This document shows, piece after piece, positions 34,001 to 46,369 of a DNA stretch of 64,000 nt (positions are counted from its first letter, which is position 1; the number at the start of each line of letters is the position of its first letter). The notes beneath the pieces are model-generated. The model was not told the DNA's origin. It was given only the letters and a program-made list of their open reading frames with translations, and did no database searches. Where the stretch lies: assembly GCA_033977485.1 (NCBI GenBank), contig CM066985.1, forward strand, positions 72,835,045 to 72,899,044. The letters run 5' to 3'. Position numbers and translations under genes: made by a program. This DNA comes from Hydrangea macrophylla. Its lineage: Eukaryota; Streptophyta; Magnoliopsida; Cornales; Hydrangeaceae.

Positions 34001-34269
34001 AATTGAGGCCCGTCGAGAGGCGGGGCGAGTTGAGGGTGTTTTAGTCGTGACAAAGGCTCCTTCCTCTCTCGTACCAAAACCCCGAGCCAAGTTCTTTGGT
34101 TATGAAGGACCGGTGCCCTTTATCCGTTTGGGTGAGTCAAATTTGGGTTTCTTGGTTCCCTAAAGACCAAGTGGCGACTCTGTATCTGTTTTCAACAGAC
34201 CCTTTTATCTTTCTTTGATCAAAATCAAACAAGTTTCAAAACAAAAGTGGTGGAATCCCGGTATCCACA
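31002..34269 (+). mobile_element. 3' LTR of the main Tat element
   Basis: 3268 bp, TGTAGACACCCC to GGTATCCACA, preceded by the polypurine tract. It is followed by GATAG (34270-34274) and old-element leader, the same right flank as the solo LTR at 12056-15344. It contains two GC palindrome units (31867-31885, and 31889-31905 clipped) and a TATA box at 32051-32058. ORFs inside it have near-identical partners in the solo LTR and no recognisable product. Confidence 0.94.
32051..32058 (+). promoter_or_regulatory. TATA box of the 3' Tat LTR
   Basis: TATATAAA in GGCCTATATAAACACC, same position relative to the LTR start as in the solo copies. Confidence 0.72.
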
Positions 34270-35904
34270 GATAGGATTATGTGATATAACTATTGTATGC
34301 CCTGGTGGGATTACCTACGCAGTGTAGATGCTTATATGGCATAGATTAGAACCTATTTCTCATGATTCCCAAGGCAATCACTCAATGTTCACAAAGATAT
34401 ACACCGCAAACCATTTTTGTTGGTCCTAAGACATAGGAGTATGAGAACTTGCTAGACAGTATGATCACCATCATATTCGACCAGTTTCTCCCAGAAACTC
34501 TATCCAACTCGTCCAGATATAACCAGCTTCTCCCAGAAACTCTGTCCAACTTACCAGTTATGACCAGTTTCTCCTAGAACTCTGTCCAACTTACCAGATA
34601 TTACCAGTTTCTCCCAAAAACTTTGTCCAACTCATCCAGATATAACCAATTTTTCCTAAAAACTCTGTCCAACTTACCCAGATATAACCAGTTTCTCCCA
34701 GAAACTCTGCCCAACTTATCCAGATATAACTAGTTTCTCCCAAAAACTCTATCCATATTACACAGATATAATCAGTTTTTCCCAGAAAGCTCTGTCCAAA
34801 CTTCTTGAAATATCCTGGAAATCCTTGTTATCCCTTGGTGATCATACAGAAAAGTAAAGTTAGCACACTCTGTATGGCTATGACCTTACTTGTTTAAACT
34901 GCTATCTGCTAGAAATAGGAGCATCATGTAGATTAGGGCTTGCATTCGCATGATTATCTCATTTGCATGCACCCTTCCTGTCAGTCTGCACGCACTGTTT
35001 CTGTCAGTTTGTATACAAGTCAGTCTACGTTTGTTAACATCACTATCATTTATCTGTCCAAAGTAGTCAGTGTCAGAATCTGATATAATACTCTCAAATT
35101 TATAGGCCACTATAGATTCCCAAAGTCAGCAGCCAGGATCCTTGTCTTGGGTCAAAAATTAAGATAATCGTTTGGTCAGAATTAGCCCGACAAGCTATTT
35201 CAACATGAACCAGGAAGAGTTCAAAAACAAGGTTACGAGTTGGGAGCAACCATAAGCCAGCAGTCCGACAGCCTAGCCCAAGTTTTGAATTTTATAGAAG
35301 AATTGAAATAGCAGCAACCACAGTAGCCACCTGGGTTCCCACCACCACCGCTGGGGTTTATACCCCCTCCCGTCACTGTACATGAGAATAATGGGAAAGA
35401 ATATTGGTTTCAAGGGGTCCCACTGCATGCATATGAGAAAAAGTTCTAGCAGCATATGGATAAAGTCGATAAGCTAAAAAGTGTATTGAGAAAGAGCAAG
35501 AGGGTTGATGATTACATGTTGGACCTGGAATGGCTTTTCGAGCCTGTTAAGCTGAAACTGCCAGAAAACTTCATCATGCCCGCCATTGATCGCTTTGATG
35601 GAATCGGGAATCTGAAAAGCCACGTGAAGCTATGTATGAGCATCTTCCAGTCAATGGGATGCACTCATGAGCACATTACAATGCTGTTCCCATAAGCCCT
35701 CGCAAAGTCTACACTATCATGGTTCCTTACCTTGGAAGCTTTCAAAACTTGGGCATGGGAAGATATCGTTCGAGTATTTGTCGATCACTATTCTTACAAT
35801 CAAGAGTTGCATGTCATAATTAGGGATTTAGAAACTACCTGGCAGAACAACAATGAGTCCTTCGCTGCTTTCTTGAGCAAATGGAGGAATAAAGTGGCTC
35901 AGAT
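34270..35904 (+). pseudogene. gag: Old Tat element leader and gag fragment after the 3' LTR
   Basis: 34270-35268 nearly repeats 15345-16346, including the degenerate CAGTTTCTCCCAGAAACTC repeats (34480-34800) and a gag ATG at 35205. Here gag continues as a diverged relative of 18241-18860: LDLEWLFEPVKLKLPENF is not exact, but LFEPVKLKLPENF, CMSIFQSMGCTHEH and AWEDIVRVFVDHYSYNQE are clear. Several stops interrupt it. It ends abruptly at 35904 after KVAQM, where the next LTR fragment starts. This is the right part of the old element whose LTR is at 9600-11689. Confidence 0.85.
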
Positions 35905-37265
35905 GCTTGTCTTGTATTAAGGAACTGTTTGGGTGATATTTTATGAACTATTAAAGCTTTGTTTGGGAAATTTACTAAAACAGAATCCTATTTGGGTATG
36001 TTTAGACGATTAAAACGTTGTATTATGACTTATCAATCCCCGCACGCACGTTGTTTCTATATTTAAGTGATTTACTTTATGTTTGAAGTTTCATGACATA
36101 CATGTGGAGTCAGTTGTACATGCATGGTGAGTGTGAATGTTGGTTAGTATGGAAAAGAGTAATAGTTAGTGTGGCATAGTGAGTGCGGTTGAGATTGTGT
36201 TGTGGACACTTCCTGGTAAGTGAGTACCAAAGTGTGTTGTGATTGAGATTGCGGCGAGGGTGTCTTTAAAATGCGACGATGGCAAAATTAGACACTCCCT
36301 GACGACCATGGTAGCGTCAAAGTGTGTGAAGCCGAACTTGGACATTCCCTGGCACCCATGGTAGTGCTAAAGTGTGGCCTACGGACACTCCCTGATACCC
36401 GAGTCTGGATACTGCGTGAGGGTTCCTCTAGTATTTACATAGCGGATTAGGTAGTCAAAGTGTGAGTCATTAAACACTCCCTGGTACCCCGGACCAAAGT
36501 GTGAGGCAAACTGGACATTCCCTGGTACCCCTGTGCTAAAGTGTGGCTATCGGAGTATTTCAAAGATACTGGTGTGTGATAGTGGATTGTTGGGTCTTGT
36601 CAAGAGAAAAGAGTCAGTAAGATGAGATGGTGCATTATTCTCATACATGGTCACATATATGTGAATTATATCTTTTAAATAATATTGTGCTTGTTTCCTA
36701 AAATGAACTCCTTGCTTTAATATAAACTTATTGGATTAAATGAGAATTGGAAAAATGGTAAATGAGTATGTGTTACATTCAAAGTTATGTTTTTAATAAT
36801 CACCAGCTTCTTGAAGCTGACAACGTTGATGCGTCCTGGACATTTGTGTTCAGGTTTTTCAGGTTATGATCAGGCTAAACATTATGATTATGCTAATTGA
36901 GAACGACTGATTGGAAGAAAGACTGTTATCTATACTTCATGTTTTAAGTTATAAACTGTTTTGTAATAAGGATGACTGTAATAGACTATAGTTATTGTTT
37001 TGTTTTAAGGCGGTTTGTACCTTAGTTGACCCTACATTGTGATATGTAATAAGTTAGAAAAATATTTGTAAGCTTTGATTGCTCTACTCTGTTTATGGTT
37101 TTATGTTGTTCGACGTTTGGGACGGAATCAATCCTTCAAACTGTCGCGACCTACGGGCCCATAAAGGAAATTAAACGCTTTCCATATTTATGCTACGTCG
37201 GGACGTGACAGAGTCCATAAAGGAAATTAAATGCTTTCCTGTATTATGCTACTTCAGGCATGACA
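35905..37265 (+). mobile_element. 5'-truncated 5' LTR of Tekay-like element 2
   Basis: Ends TTCAGGCATGACA seven nt before an initiator-Met PBS. From about 35918 (TTAAGGAACTGTTTGGG) it aligns with the 3' LTR from about 50945 onward, so roughly the first 1.2 kb of this LTR are missing. Positions about 36200-36560 contain diverged repeats with ACACTCCCTGGTACCC, also seen at 51210-51620. Confidence 0.84.
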
Positions 37266-37272
37266 GGCTTTT

Positions 37273-37291
37273 TGGTATCAGAGCCAGGTTA
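37273..37291 (+). other. Primer-binding site of Tekay-like element 2
   Basis: TGGTATCAGAGCCAGGTTA matches the initiator-Met tRNA type used by plant chromoviruses, on the strand opposite to element 1. Confidence 0.9.
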
Positions 37292-37459
37292 TGGCTCGAC
37301 CAATTATCCAAGACACATAGGTTCGTTCGTTAAGATAGCATTAAGATAAGATAGTTTGACCTTATTCTGTGTTTTGTCACTTTTGATCATTGAGAACTTT
37401 CTTATCTGAGGTTTGATCGAATCCTGTTGATCGATGAATAGGTACCTTTCTCTTGAAGT

Positions 37460-38600
37460 ATGGCTGATAGAAGGAATCTCAGGCCTCGTCCCGCTGCTAT
37501 TGAAGCTGCACCCCCGGCAGTAGTTCCAACCGGGATGTTTAAGACTTTTGTAAGACGGTTGGAGAGGGTCAGCGATCAGAACACAGGGAATAATAATTGG
37601 AATGGTAATCATAACGGGAATGAGAGGTGAGCCCACCAGACTGGGGACAAGCTTCTCAAAGAATTTTGTGCTTTGTGAGTTGAGTATTTTACTGGGACTG
37701 ATGAGCCCTAGCAAGCAGAGCAATGGCTACGCCAGATGGAGTGTATCTTTGAGACCATAGAGTGCACTGACCTGGAAAAGAAGCATCTGGCTATCTTTCA
37801 GTTATCATATATAGCGACAGATTGGTGGGATGCCGAAAAGGCGACTATTGGGGATGAAGCCGCAAAGGGAATGCCTTGGGTAGTGTTCAAGGAAAGATTT
37901 CTTGAGAAATACTTCCTTGAAGATGAAAAGGACAAGAGAGAGAGAGAGAGAAAGGGTTCATGGAATTGGCACAAGAAAATCTGACAGTCTGCAAGTACAC
38001 TACTCGGATTGAATGATTGTCCCGCTTTGCTCCACATATGATGGACACACCTAAGAAGAAAATCAAGAAGTATCACCAGGGTCTCAACTTGCCTCTGCGA
38101 CATCTGACTATGGGGCACCTGGACCAGTCATTTGAAGCTATGGTAAGGTTGGCTACGGGATTGGAGAATGATGGTTGTTAGAATTCGAAACCATTTGGGA
38201 ATCGACTCCCGTAGAAAGGCTATCCCGAACAGAAATCGGTGTACCCTCAGCGATAGAAAAAGACATGGGACAGAGGGAAGAAACCTCAACAGACACAAGC
38301 AGTGCAGCAGTATCCGCCTCGAGCGATAGTAGGGAACAACAATGATAACTGCTATAATTGTGGTATCCCCGGCCACCGAGCTCAAGAATGTAAAGCACTG
38401 AGACGTTCTGATCATCCAGGAGTTGTGTGCTATAATTGCGGCATAACAGGTCACATAAGTAAGGACTGCAGAGCCCCTAGAAAAAGAAACTATTGTCAGC
38501 AAGGACAGACCCACCTGAATGCTGTTATCCCCGAGGCTACTGGTTATGAGGAAACAAGGTATGAGGAAGGTACTTATGAGGAGGGACTACCCGAACAATG
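37460..38600 (+). pseudogene. gag: Gag relic of Tekay-like element 2
   Basis: Starts at ATG 37460 (MADRRNLRPRPAAIEA). The frame meets a TGA near 37627, then reopens with the capsid region (MECIFETIECTDLEKKHLAI, ATDWWDAEKA, FKERFLEKYF). A GA-repeat run near 37936-37960 coincides with a frame change. Two good CCHC knuckles occur at 38302-38601: CYNCGIPGHRAQEC and CYNCGITGHISKDC, nucleocapsid RNA-binding motifs. Several stops and shifts show this copy is dead and older than element 1. Confidence 0.85.
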
Positions 38601-38923
38601 AACAGTGGAAGGTACTCTAACCTTGTTTAATTCTCATGTTAAAGTTTTATTTGACACGGGTGCTACACATTCCTTTATATCTGTTAAGATTGTTCAAAAT
38701 TAGGGTATAGTACCGCGACGTTTAGATGAAGCTTTGAGTGCTATCTCACCGCTCAGGACCATAGTCAAGCTAGTACATGTATGTAAGGATTGTCCTCTGC
38801 GGTAAGAGACCGTGAACTTTTAGCGAGATTGGTGGTTTTATCGATGAAGGAGGTCGATATAATCCTGGGAAAGGATTGGCTCGAAAAGAACCATGCGAGG
38901 TTGGATTGTGCTAGGAAGATCAT
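38601..38923 (+). pseudogene. Protease relic of element 2, split by the CACTA insertion
   Basis: FDTGATHSFISVKIV is the retropepsin active-site region (DTG). The coding relic runs, with stops, to the CACTA end at 38924 and resumes at 46756 with ITFTNNGNQPFDFQCNP. The protease-to-RT link is thus physically divided by 7.8 kb. Confidence 0.82.
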
Positions 38924-39345
38924 CACTACAAGAAAAAAGGCTTTTTATGTCACTTAAAAAGTGACATAAAAGTGACATAAATAGGTATTTATGTCACTTT
39001 TTTTTCCAGTAAAAAGTGACATAAATGGAGGCAACATAAATGTTTTAAAAGTGACATAAATGTTTATAAAAGTAACATAAATGTTTCACAAAACCAACAC
39101 ACATGTTAATAAAAAGTGACATAAATAGTTAAAAGTGGCATGAATACCATTTTATTTATGTCACTTTTAAACTAAAGTGACACAAAAGTAGAAAAGTGAC
39201 ATAAATACCAAACAAAAATATTACATCAAAGTCTTAAAAGTGACATAAATACTTTAAAAGTGACACAACAACTTTAAAAGTGACATAAATACTTTATAAA
39301 AGTGACATAAATGTGTAATTAGTTATGTCAATTTTTTTTAAATGA
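38924..39345. repeat. Left subterminal repeat region of the CACTA element
   Basis: Many copies of AAAAGTGACATAAATG and its reverse complement, some paired head to head as in TATGTCACTTAAAAAGTGACATA. These are probable transposase-binding sites. Confidence 0.88.
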
Positions 39346-42300
39346 CATAAATGTTTTAAATAATATTGATTCAATACCACCCTGTAAAAACAATACCACC
39401 CTGTACATACAATATCACGTTGTACAAAATTAAATCCAACTCAATGATCTATTTCAACCACTAAATTTCATCGATTCATCTCAATATCAACCAATTAATT
39501 GGAATGAACAAAAAATGTATACAATCGATCACGTATAACATATACATGTTATATTCATCAAAAGTACTAACAAAACTAAGAAAACAACAAAGAACGAAAT
39601 AAAAGAAATTTGACAGCTTCCCAAGCAGCATCCATAGCAATTTCTGCATGAACCAACTGAATGGATCTCTTAAAATCTCTATACCTGAGCAACACCCAAC
39701 ACGAACAATTGAGATCACAATAAAGAAAAGTAGAAATCGACGACCATTATTTGATGAGAGATTGAGAATGGGGCTTTAATCATATCGTGGATGACACATT
39801 CTTATAATTTCAAAAGAAACTGAATACATCCATGGTTCAGAAAATAGATCCAAGTTCAATTAAGCACTTTACCTTACCCAAACAAAACATAAAATCCAGA
39901 AGTCACATCTATCTATGAGTGCTCCTCCCTGTCATACACCAGAATATAAACCTAATTAAAATCCATCAGAATTTATAGGAAAAGAAAACCTGAATTTATT
40001 CGACATTCATACTTGTAATCAAATTAGCACAAAGAATGGAAAAGGTATTGCAAGTGGTTCAAGCTTCTCTTTGACCGTGACAGTTCTACTAGTTCTTCAT
40101 AATTACAATTGTACACTTGCTAATTCCAAGGATGCACCCATATTAATCTTGAACATACTGCCTGAATTCATATAGATCTCGAAGGAAAGAACACGCAATA
40201 CGCCTTCCACAGAGATTATATTGAACTAAATACCAACAATGTGTATGTGTATTGAAGAGGCCAAGTTAAACATTTTTAATGGAAAATAAACAAAAATGCA
40301 TGGAAGATCTTCCTAACCCTCCATTCAAACACAGAGCAGGTTAGGGTGTGTTGGGAATGACATCTTCACAATGCATTCTCATCAATTGTAATTACACTTA
40401 CATCTTCATTTTCAACTTATTTTTAAAATCCATTGTAATACAATTTTTACTTTTTGAATAAAGCAAGTCTTGCTAGGTATGAGATGGTGTTTTGCATTTG
40501 AGGACCTGAGTTGGGAGTTGACGGGACCCCATGCTCCTCAACTCCTAAAGCAATTAACTCTCACTCTACTATGTTTCTATCCCATTTGTCCATCCTATCC
40601 TCTTTTTGTTCTTTTTCTCTATCTATATCTGAAAGAACCCCAATATTGTAACATGTGCTTCAAAAAAAAAGGTATTTCCATTCCAAGTGCAACGTAGCGT
40701 AACCCAATCTGTCAAATTTTTCTCATTATCATTAAAGAAACAAATTATAATTTTGCAAAACAAATTAGAATTTTGCAGAACAACAAAGTTCAAGAAATTC
40801 AAAAGGTAGCGAGCAATAAATAGTAAACAAACTCACGAGATTACTGACAAATAATTATAAAAAAAAAAATTTTGTGCATGTGTGTACCTTACCAGTTCAT
40901 CACTCAGTCAACTCTGTTGCTAATATAGTTAGCACTTAGCACCATACACCAGACATGGTTAGAATAGAATTGAAAATTTCACTTTCAACAAAGCTTATAC
41001 AAGCATTCTACTCATAATCAGTAAGCTTAAACATAAGGTCCTAACCCCATGGGCACGGCTCAAAAAAACAAAGGGCTAACATTTTTACGCGGCTATGGTC
41101 CGACTGCAATGGCATTTGGATAAAAGAAGAATGGTGTATATATTTAAGAGAATAACAGGACTTGAATTTGTGTAGTTGATTTCTAGTTTACAATCCACTA
41201 ATAGGAACACTCCTAACTTCCCTTTCTCTTGCTCTAAAAGAAGCTTCACTAACTGTTTCTATTAATCCCAGTAGCGCCAAGACGTATCGCTGAATGAATC
41301 CCATCAATAGAAATTCTAAAAGCATGGATAACTTTAAAAAAAAATTTGCAGCTAGCCTTCTGTAAAAAAAAATAAGCACGAACCTTCTTCCATCTGTAGC
41401 CACTTGAAACACTTATAGAAGTTTCACAGCTTCAAGCATGTTTGAGGATCACTACCAGCTTCAAGAAATTCAATGTAATTTTCATAACCAATTTGACTCC
41501 ACAAATGCACCTGTAGTCAACAAAAATTAAAGTAAAATACAACACTGAAATTTTCACGTACTGTGCCCTAAAATTAAATAACATGGCAAGTGTCACCTGA
41601 CAGGATTTTCATTAAAAAAAGTGATAGCATTTTGGAAATTTAATGTAGTCCTACCTTTTTATTCCGAACAATAAAATAGTGTATACATGACATGAAGGGA
41701 AAAAAAACTAAAAGGCAGTTGTAGTATTCTCCATAAAGTTTCATGGTCTATTCTAATCCAAACTTCACTTATTGATGGCCGTTGGAAAAGCCATTGTTAT
41801 ACATGAAGAAGAAAAAAAAATTAAAAGCCTGAAACAGAGGCATAAGGAGCTGCTTGGGCTGCAGTACATTAACCATTTTACTTGCATTTTGGAATCATCA
41901 TTTTTTGTTCTATTGAAGCCCCAAGCAGCACTTATTAATCCAAATAGCACTCCTTGGCTACAAAAAATCTGAAACAAAAGTTGGAAAAGTTACGTTTGCA
42001 CTTAACAAAGGCTATATTTACAAGACAAAATTTTCTAACTAAAATAGGACAACTTTAGAAATAGTAAGGCCAATCATTTCAATGGAGAACAAACATATAA
42101 CTTTAGTCCACTAAAGTTGTGCGTTCTGCTATTTGTCATTTTAAAAAGTACACCTCACTTTTGTAATATACTACATTAATAGTGTATACATGAAGAAGTA
42201 CCCCTATGCCACTTCAAATTTTTTACCTTAGCAAGTAAATTTTTTGCCTTTCCCACCGCACTGAATTAAACTTGATACTCCAAAGGGTTGTTTTGGGAGG

Positions 42301-42863
42301 GCCTGTAATACAGATTTGCTAATCATTTGTAGCCATTCATGTTTTTACTATGTTAGTGTAGTTTAGCAAAAACCAAAAGTTGGGTGTAAATTGGAAAAGC
42401 AAGCTAGAAGGTTGTAACAGGAGAGAGAGTTTAGAGATAAAAGTGGAAATTTTGTAAATATTCTCTTAAGTTTACAAATGGAAAAGAAGGAAAACTATTT
42501 CTCTTAAGTTTTCCAAAGTGTTTTCCCCCAAGTATAAATGATACCACGCATTACAAGTTTCCATATATACTTCTTCACTACGAAAAGAGGGGAAAAATTG
42601 AATATTTACAAAAAATTAACTAGATAATGTGGGAAAGTGAAACTCATCTTTAATTACAAAACAAAAAGAAATAAAACTACACTAATTTTTACTTGCATGT
42701 TGCAGATATACTTTCATTAATGCTGCGTTTGGTACATAAGTGGCTAATTTTTCGTACTACATTTGTCAATATTGATACACTTTACATATGGAAGAGAGAA
42801 ACAAAAGAAAAAGAGAGGTACAGATGGAGATAGAAACACAAAAGTTTGAGAGTAGAGTAAAGA

Positions 42864-43020
42864 TTGGGACACACCCACAGACATAACTTTTGGGATACAA
42901 CCCAAAAGATGTGTCTATATCTCTCGTGTGATGTCACTGGACCCCCACAGTGACACAGCAGAGAGATAGACACTTCTCTTGGGTTGTGTCCCAAAAGTTG
43001 CGTCTTTGGGTATGTCCCAA
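42864..43020. mobile_element. MITE-like inverted repeat, 157 bp
   Basis: TTGGGACA at the left and TGTCCCAA at the right begin two arms of about 60-75 bp that match with few differences, for example ACTTTTGGGATACAACCC against the inverse of GGGTTGTGTCCCAAAAGT. The whole unit can fold into one long hairpin. No target-site duplication is clear. It lies inside the CACTA element, so it either inserted after it or was carried with it. Confidence 0.82.
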
Positions 43021-45046
43021 GTATTACCCCTGAAAGTAATGTGCTGCAGAAACTGAGCAGCAGCGAACTGTGATCCACTATCTCCATCTTAAAAGCAAGA
43101 AGCAGCCAAGATATACTTTTTTGAAAAGTAGCAAGTGTCTAAAGATCATATTTTCGAAACAGGCTAAAATTGAAGATCAAGATGTAATATCCAAAAGTGT
43201 CATTCCAAACACATCCTTGGTCTCAAAGTTTTAACTAGTTTGGGAGGAAAAAAAACAAGTGAAATGGCGGTGGTGGTGGTGGTCTACTTCATGGATATGA
43301 TACAAAGATAGGAAAGCTATTCATTACTCAAGTTAGATGTTCTACGATATTTCCATCTATGAGGCGGCTTGTTAAGATTTTAAGTTGTGAATACAACATG
43401 TTTTGTATCAACCCTAGTAAATCATTCATATTATTAATTTATTAATCAATGAATAGAAGCCAAATTGCTAGTCAAAAAATGCAAGTAGATGTCAAAATCT
43501 TTGTCAACAAACACTATAAAATAGATAAGAAATAGCTTGCCACAATACAGTTACAGAGAGGGAGACAACTTAAAATACATACACTACAAACATAGTGTTT
43601 GTTGATCAGGAAAGAAAAGAAAAGATGAAATGGAAAGGAAAGTACTAAAAATAGTAAGTGTTGATCAGGAAAGAAAAGAGAGAGTAAGCACTACAAACAC
43701 TAAGTGTTGATCAAGAAAGGAAAGAAGAAAAAAAAAAGAGGAAATGGAAAGGAAAGTACTAAAAAAACACATCTAGGAAGGTAATCATTTATAAGCATAT
43801 TGCTTTCCTTCCACCAGTTCTTTCCAACCAATTATGTAATCGGTGCCTATTTGTATCAATGTAACCGAGGCCAATAAAACAAACAATAACTCACCATGGA
43901 ACTCTGATATAGCTTGATCCTAGAGCAAAATAGCCAATGCATCCATTTTGTTTGTGCTGCAACAATATAAGGTTTGCAATCAATGTTTATAAATTATTTA
44001 ACAAATGAGTAAACCATTAAAATAATGGCCAGTATGCAATGTCACAGTCAATAGTCAATGTCAATGGAGCAAAGTGTATGAGATCACATTTTATTCAAAT
44101 CGTCAAATTAGATTAGAATTTTTTTTGCATTTAGCTAACCTGTCAGAACCTTTGGACTATAAAAAGCACCTTTCCCTCCTCATCTCTTGCAATCACAGAC
44201 ATTAGCTTTATTGAACTACTAAACTCCAAGACATTCAAACCTTGATATAGCCTGAAATAAATGCAGCTCAATGTTTACTCAATCTGTTATGCCACCTTAA
44301 ACAAAATAGATTAGGAACATATATACGAATGGGTTATTAGGGGTTAAAGTGGAAAAAAAACCAAGCAAATGTTGTTGGGAGCTTTATATAAGCAAGCGAA
44401 AGTAACTGATGCAACAATCCAATAAAAATTAAGTAATGAACGATTTCTTATTGCAAGAAACTGACCCTTTTATTCCTCAAAGAAGGTCCTATTGCAACAA
44501 CTTAATAGGGAGACTCCTCACTCCTCTTGGGACTACCTTTAAGGCTGGAATTGATTAGTATATCCTCATTCTCCAAATATTTCATTAAAAAAAAGAGGAA
44601 ATTACTATTGAGGAAAAACACTCAAGTCACTGAGAATCGGGCTGTCTAAGGGAGACAAGACAACTTCTTGTCATATTAGTTGTGGCATATTAGTTGAGGC
44701 AGAAAGGGATACAACATAAAATACATAGTTTTAACTAGGAACTGGCCAAAACAAATATGTGAGTTAAACCCACGACATCCTTTCAGTCAAACAATTATAG
44801 CATATCAAAGCAGACAATAAAACACAATCATGAAGGATGCTTGACATTTCATATAGTTTCATAAGGCATGAGTGCACTTAACATTTCATATAGTTCCTCA
44901 TTTGTTCTTATTCAGAGAATTTGTCAGCAACTTATGCCAGTCCACGTCCAAAGAAAACAATAATAACCCTTATCTCAAGCTTCTAGAAAGTGACTAAGCA
45001 TAATGCTTGCAATTCTTGAAGCAAATAATTATTCAAAAACTACATC

Positions 45047-45049
45047 AAA

Positions 45050-45090
<41 letters not shown>
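45047..45090. repeat. (TA)n(GA)n microsatellite
   Basis: A TA run followed by a GA run inside the CACTA interior; the short ORFs over it are by-products. Confidence 0.9.
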
Positions 45091-45639
45091 TATCATGGTA
45101 ATATATATCATGGTACTCCATACATAGGAGTACACTTTTTCAAGGAGCAAAATATTTTGATATACCAAAATGTGAATTATGAAGCAATTAAGACAACAAA
45201 GGCTTGTTTGGAAATGTTCCAAGTACCCATTTCCCAATTTCTGCAGCATCTTCCCTCTAACTCTAAGTAATCTTGCTTCTTGCTTCTTCTTTCATATTCT
45301 AGATTGCATAAGCCAGCCAGTATGACTCATTCTTTTGAAGCAATCATATAATAAAGTAAGTACAAATTTAATTTCACAATAAGTTGTACAGAAAAAAATG
45401 ATAAATAATCTCATTTTTGGTAAGAAATTTATAAAAAAAAAAAAAAAAGACAAACAAAATTAGGCTAATATGTCCAAAGAGAGGGAACTTAAGAAAGATC
45501 ATCTCTATTAACAAATTCATATGTCTTAAAAGAGTGGGAGTGTTAAGACACCCTCATACTGATTAGTTTGATCTCTCCTTCCAATTAGACCTATTTGGGA
45601 AAAAAAATGTTGATGAATGTGTTTGTGTTGAAAAACCAT

Positions 45640-45862
45640 GGCACTAAATTAAATCGGAAACCCTAAATCAAACCACCCCTTCATCTAATTATCAAAGCCC
45701 TAACAAACCATTTGAAAATGTAATTAGACCAAAGGAGAATATATAGTAGAAGACATTAAATCGGAAGCCCTAAATCAAACCAACCCTTCATCTAATTATC
45801 AAAGCCCTAAAAAACCATTTTGAAAATGTAATTAGACCAAATGAGAATATGTTGTAGAAGAC
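45640..45862. repeat. Tandem duplication of about 107 bp inside the CACTA element
   Basis: TTAAATCGGAAACCCTAAAT to GAATATATAGTAGAAGAC is followed directly by a second copy with several changes. No coding function is visible. Confidence 0.82.
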
Positions 45863-46369
45863 TAACCAACCTAACACCATATAAAGAACCCCAAACCTAA
45901 ATATCATATACATATACAAACACTCAAAATTTAATGGATAGATATAGAGATATACTTGTGCTTGGCGGGGTTTGGGAATGAGAGACCAGTCATAGTACAT
46001 AGAGTAAATCTAATCAACATAGACATGTATCTGAATGTATATGATAGAACAGAGAAGGGGGAGAGAGAGAGTGAGAGAGAGAGAAACCTGGAGAGGAGGA
46101 ACACGGGTCGGTGGTGGCTGAGAGGTTTTGGAGGTGGCAGCGGCAGCTGAGAGGAGGAGAAGCCAGCGGCGTGGTAGAAGGGAGCTGATGGTGGTTGAGC
46201 GGTGTGGCGTTGAGCGGTGCGTGTAAGCTGCAGAACCCTAACTTTCATGGCGGAGAGCAGTGGAGATCGATGGGAAGGGATGGGAGGAAAGGGTTTGTAT
46301 GGAAGGGAGATCTTAGAGGGAAGGGTTAAAGCTAGGGTTTGCAGCGAATTTGTGAGCGCCAAACTTTCT

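Larger units (their letters stand above)
16345..34269 (+). mobile_element. Near full-length Tat-lineage Ty3/gypsy element (5' LTR truncated)
   Basis: Order: 5' LTR remnant, PBS 16896, leader with 51-bp repeats, gag, protease, pol with two RNase H domains and integrase, tandem repeats, two antisense genes, minisatellite, polypurine tract 30986-31001, and 3' LTR 31002-34269. The archaeal-type second RNase H and the absence of a chromodomain define the Tat lineage; antisense genes between pol and the 3' LTR suggest a Retand-like group. Total about 17.9 kb, about 20.6 kb with a full 5' LTR. Gag has two small frameshifts and stops, but pol is open. The element lies within the old Tat element: leader sequence follows the 3' LTR with the GATAG duplicate. 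Confidence 0.9.

Noticed and set aside
45931..46362. 143-codon minus-strand frame near the right CACTA end
   Set aside because: Serine/proline/leucine-rich from GA and CT runs, no recognisable domain; a 5' exon of a captured gene is possible but unsupported.
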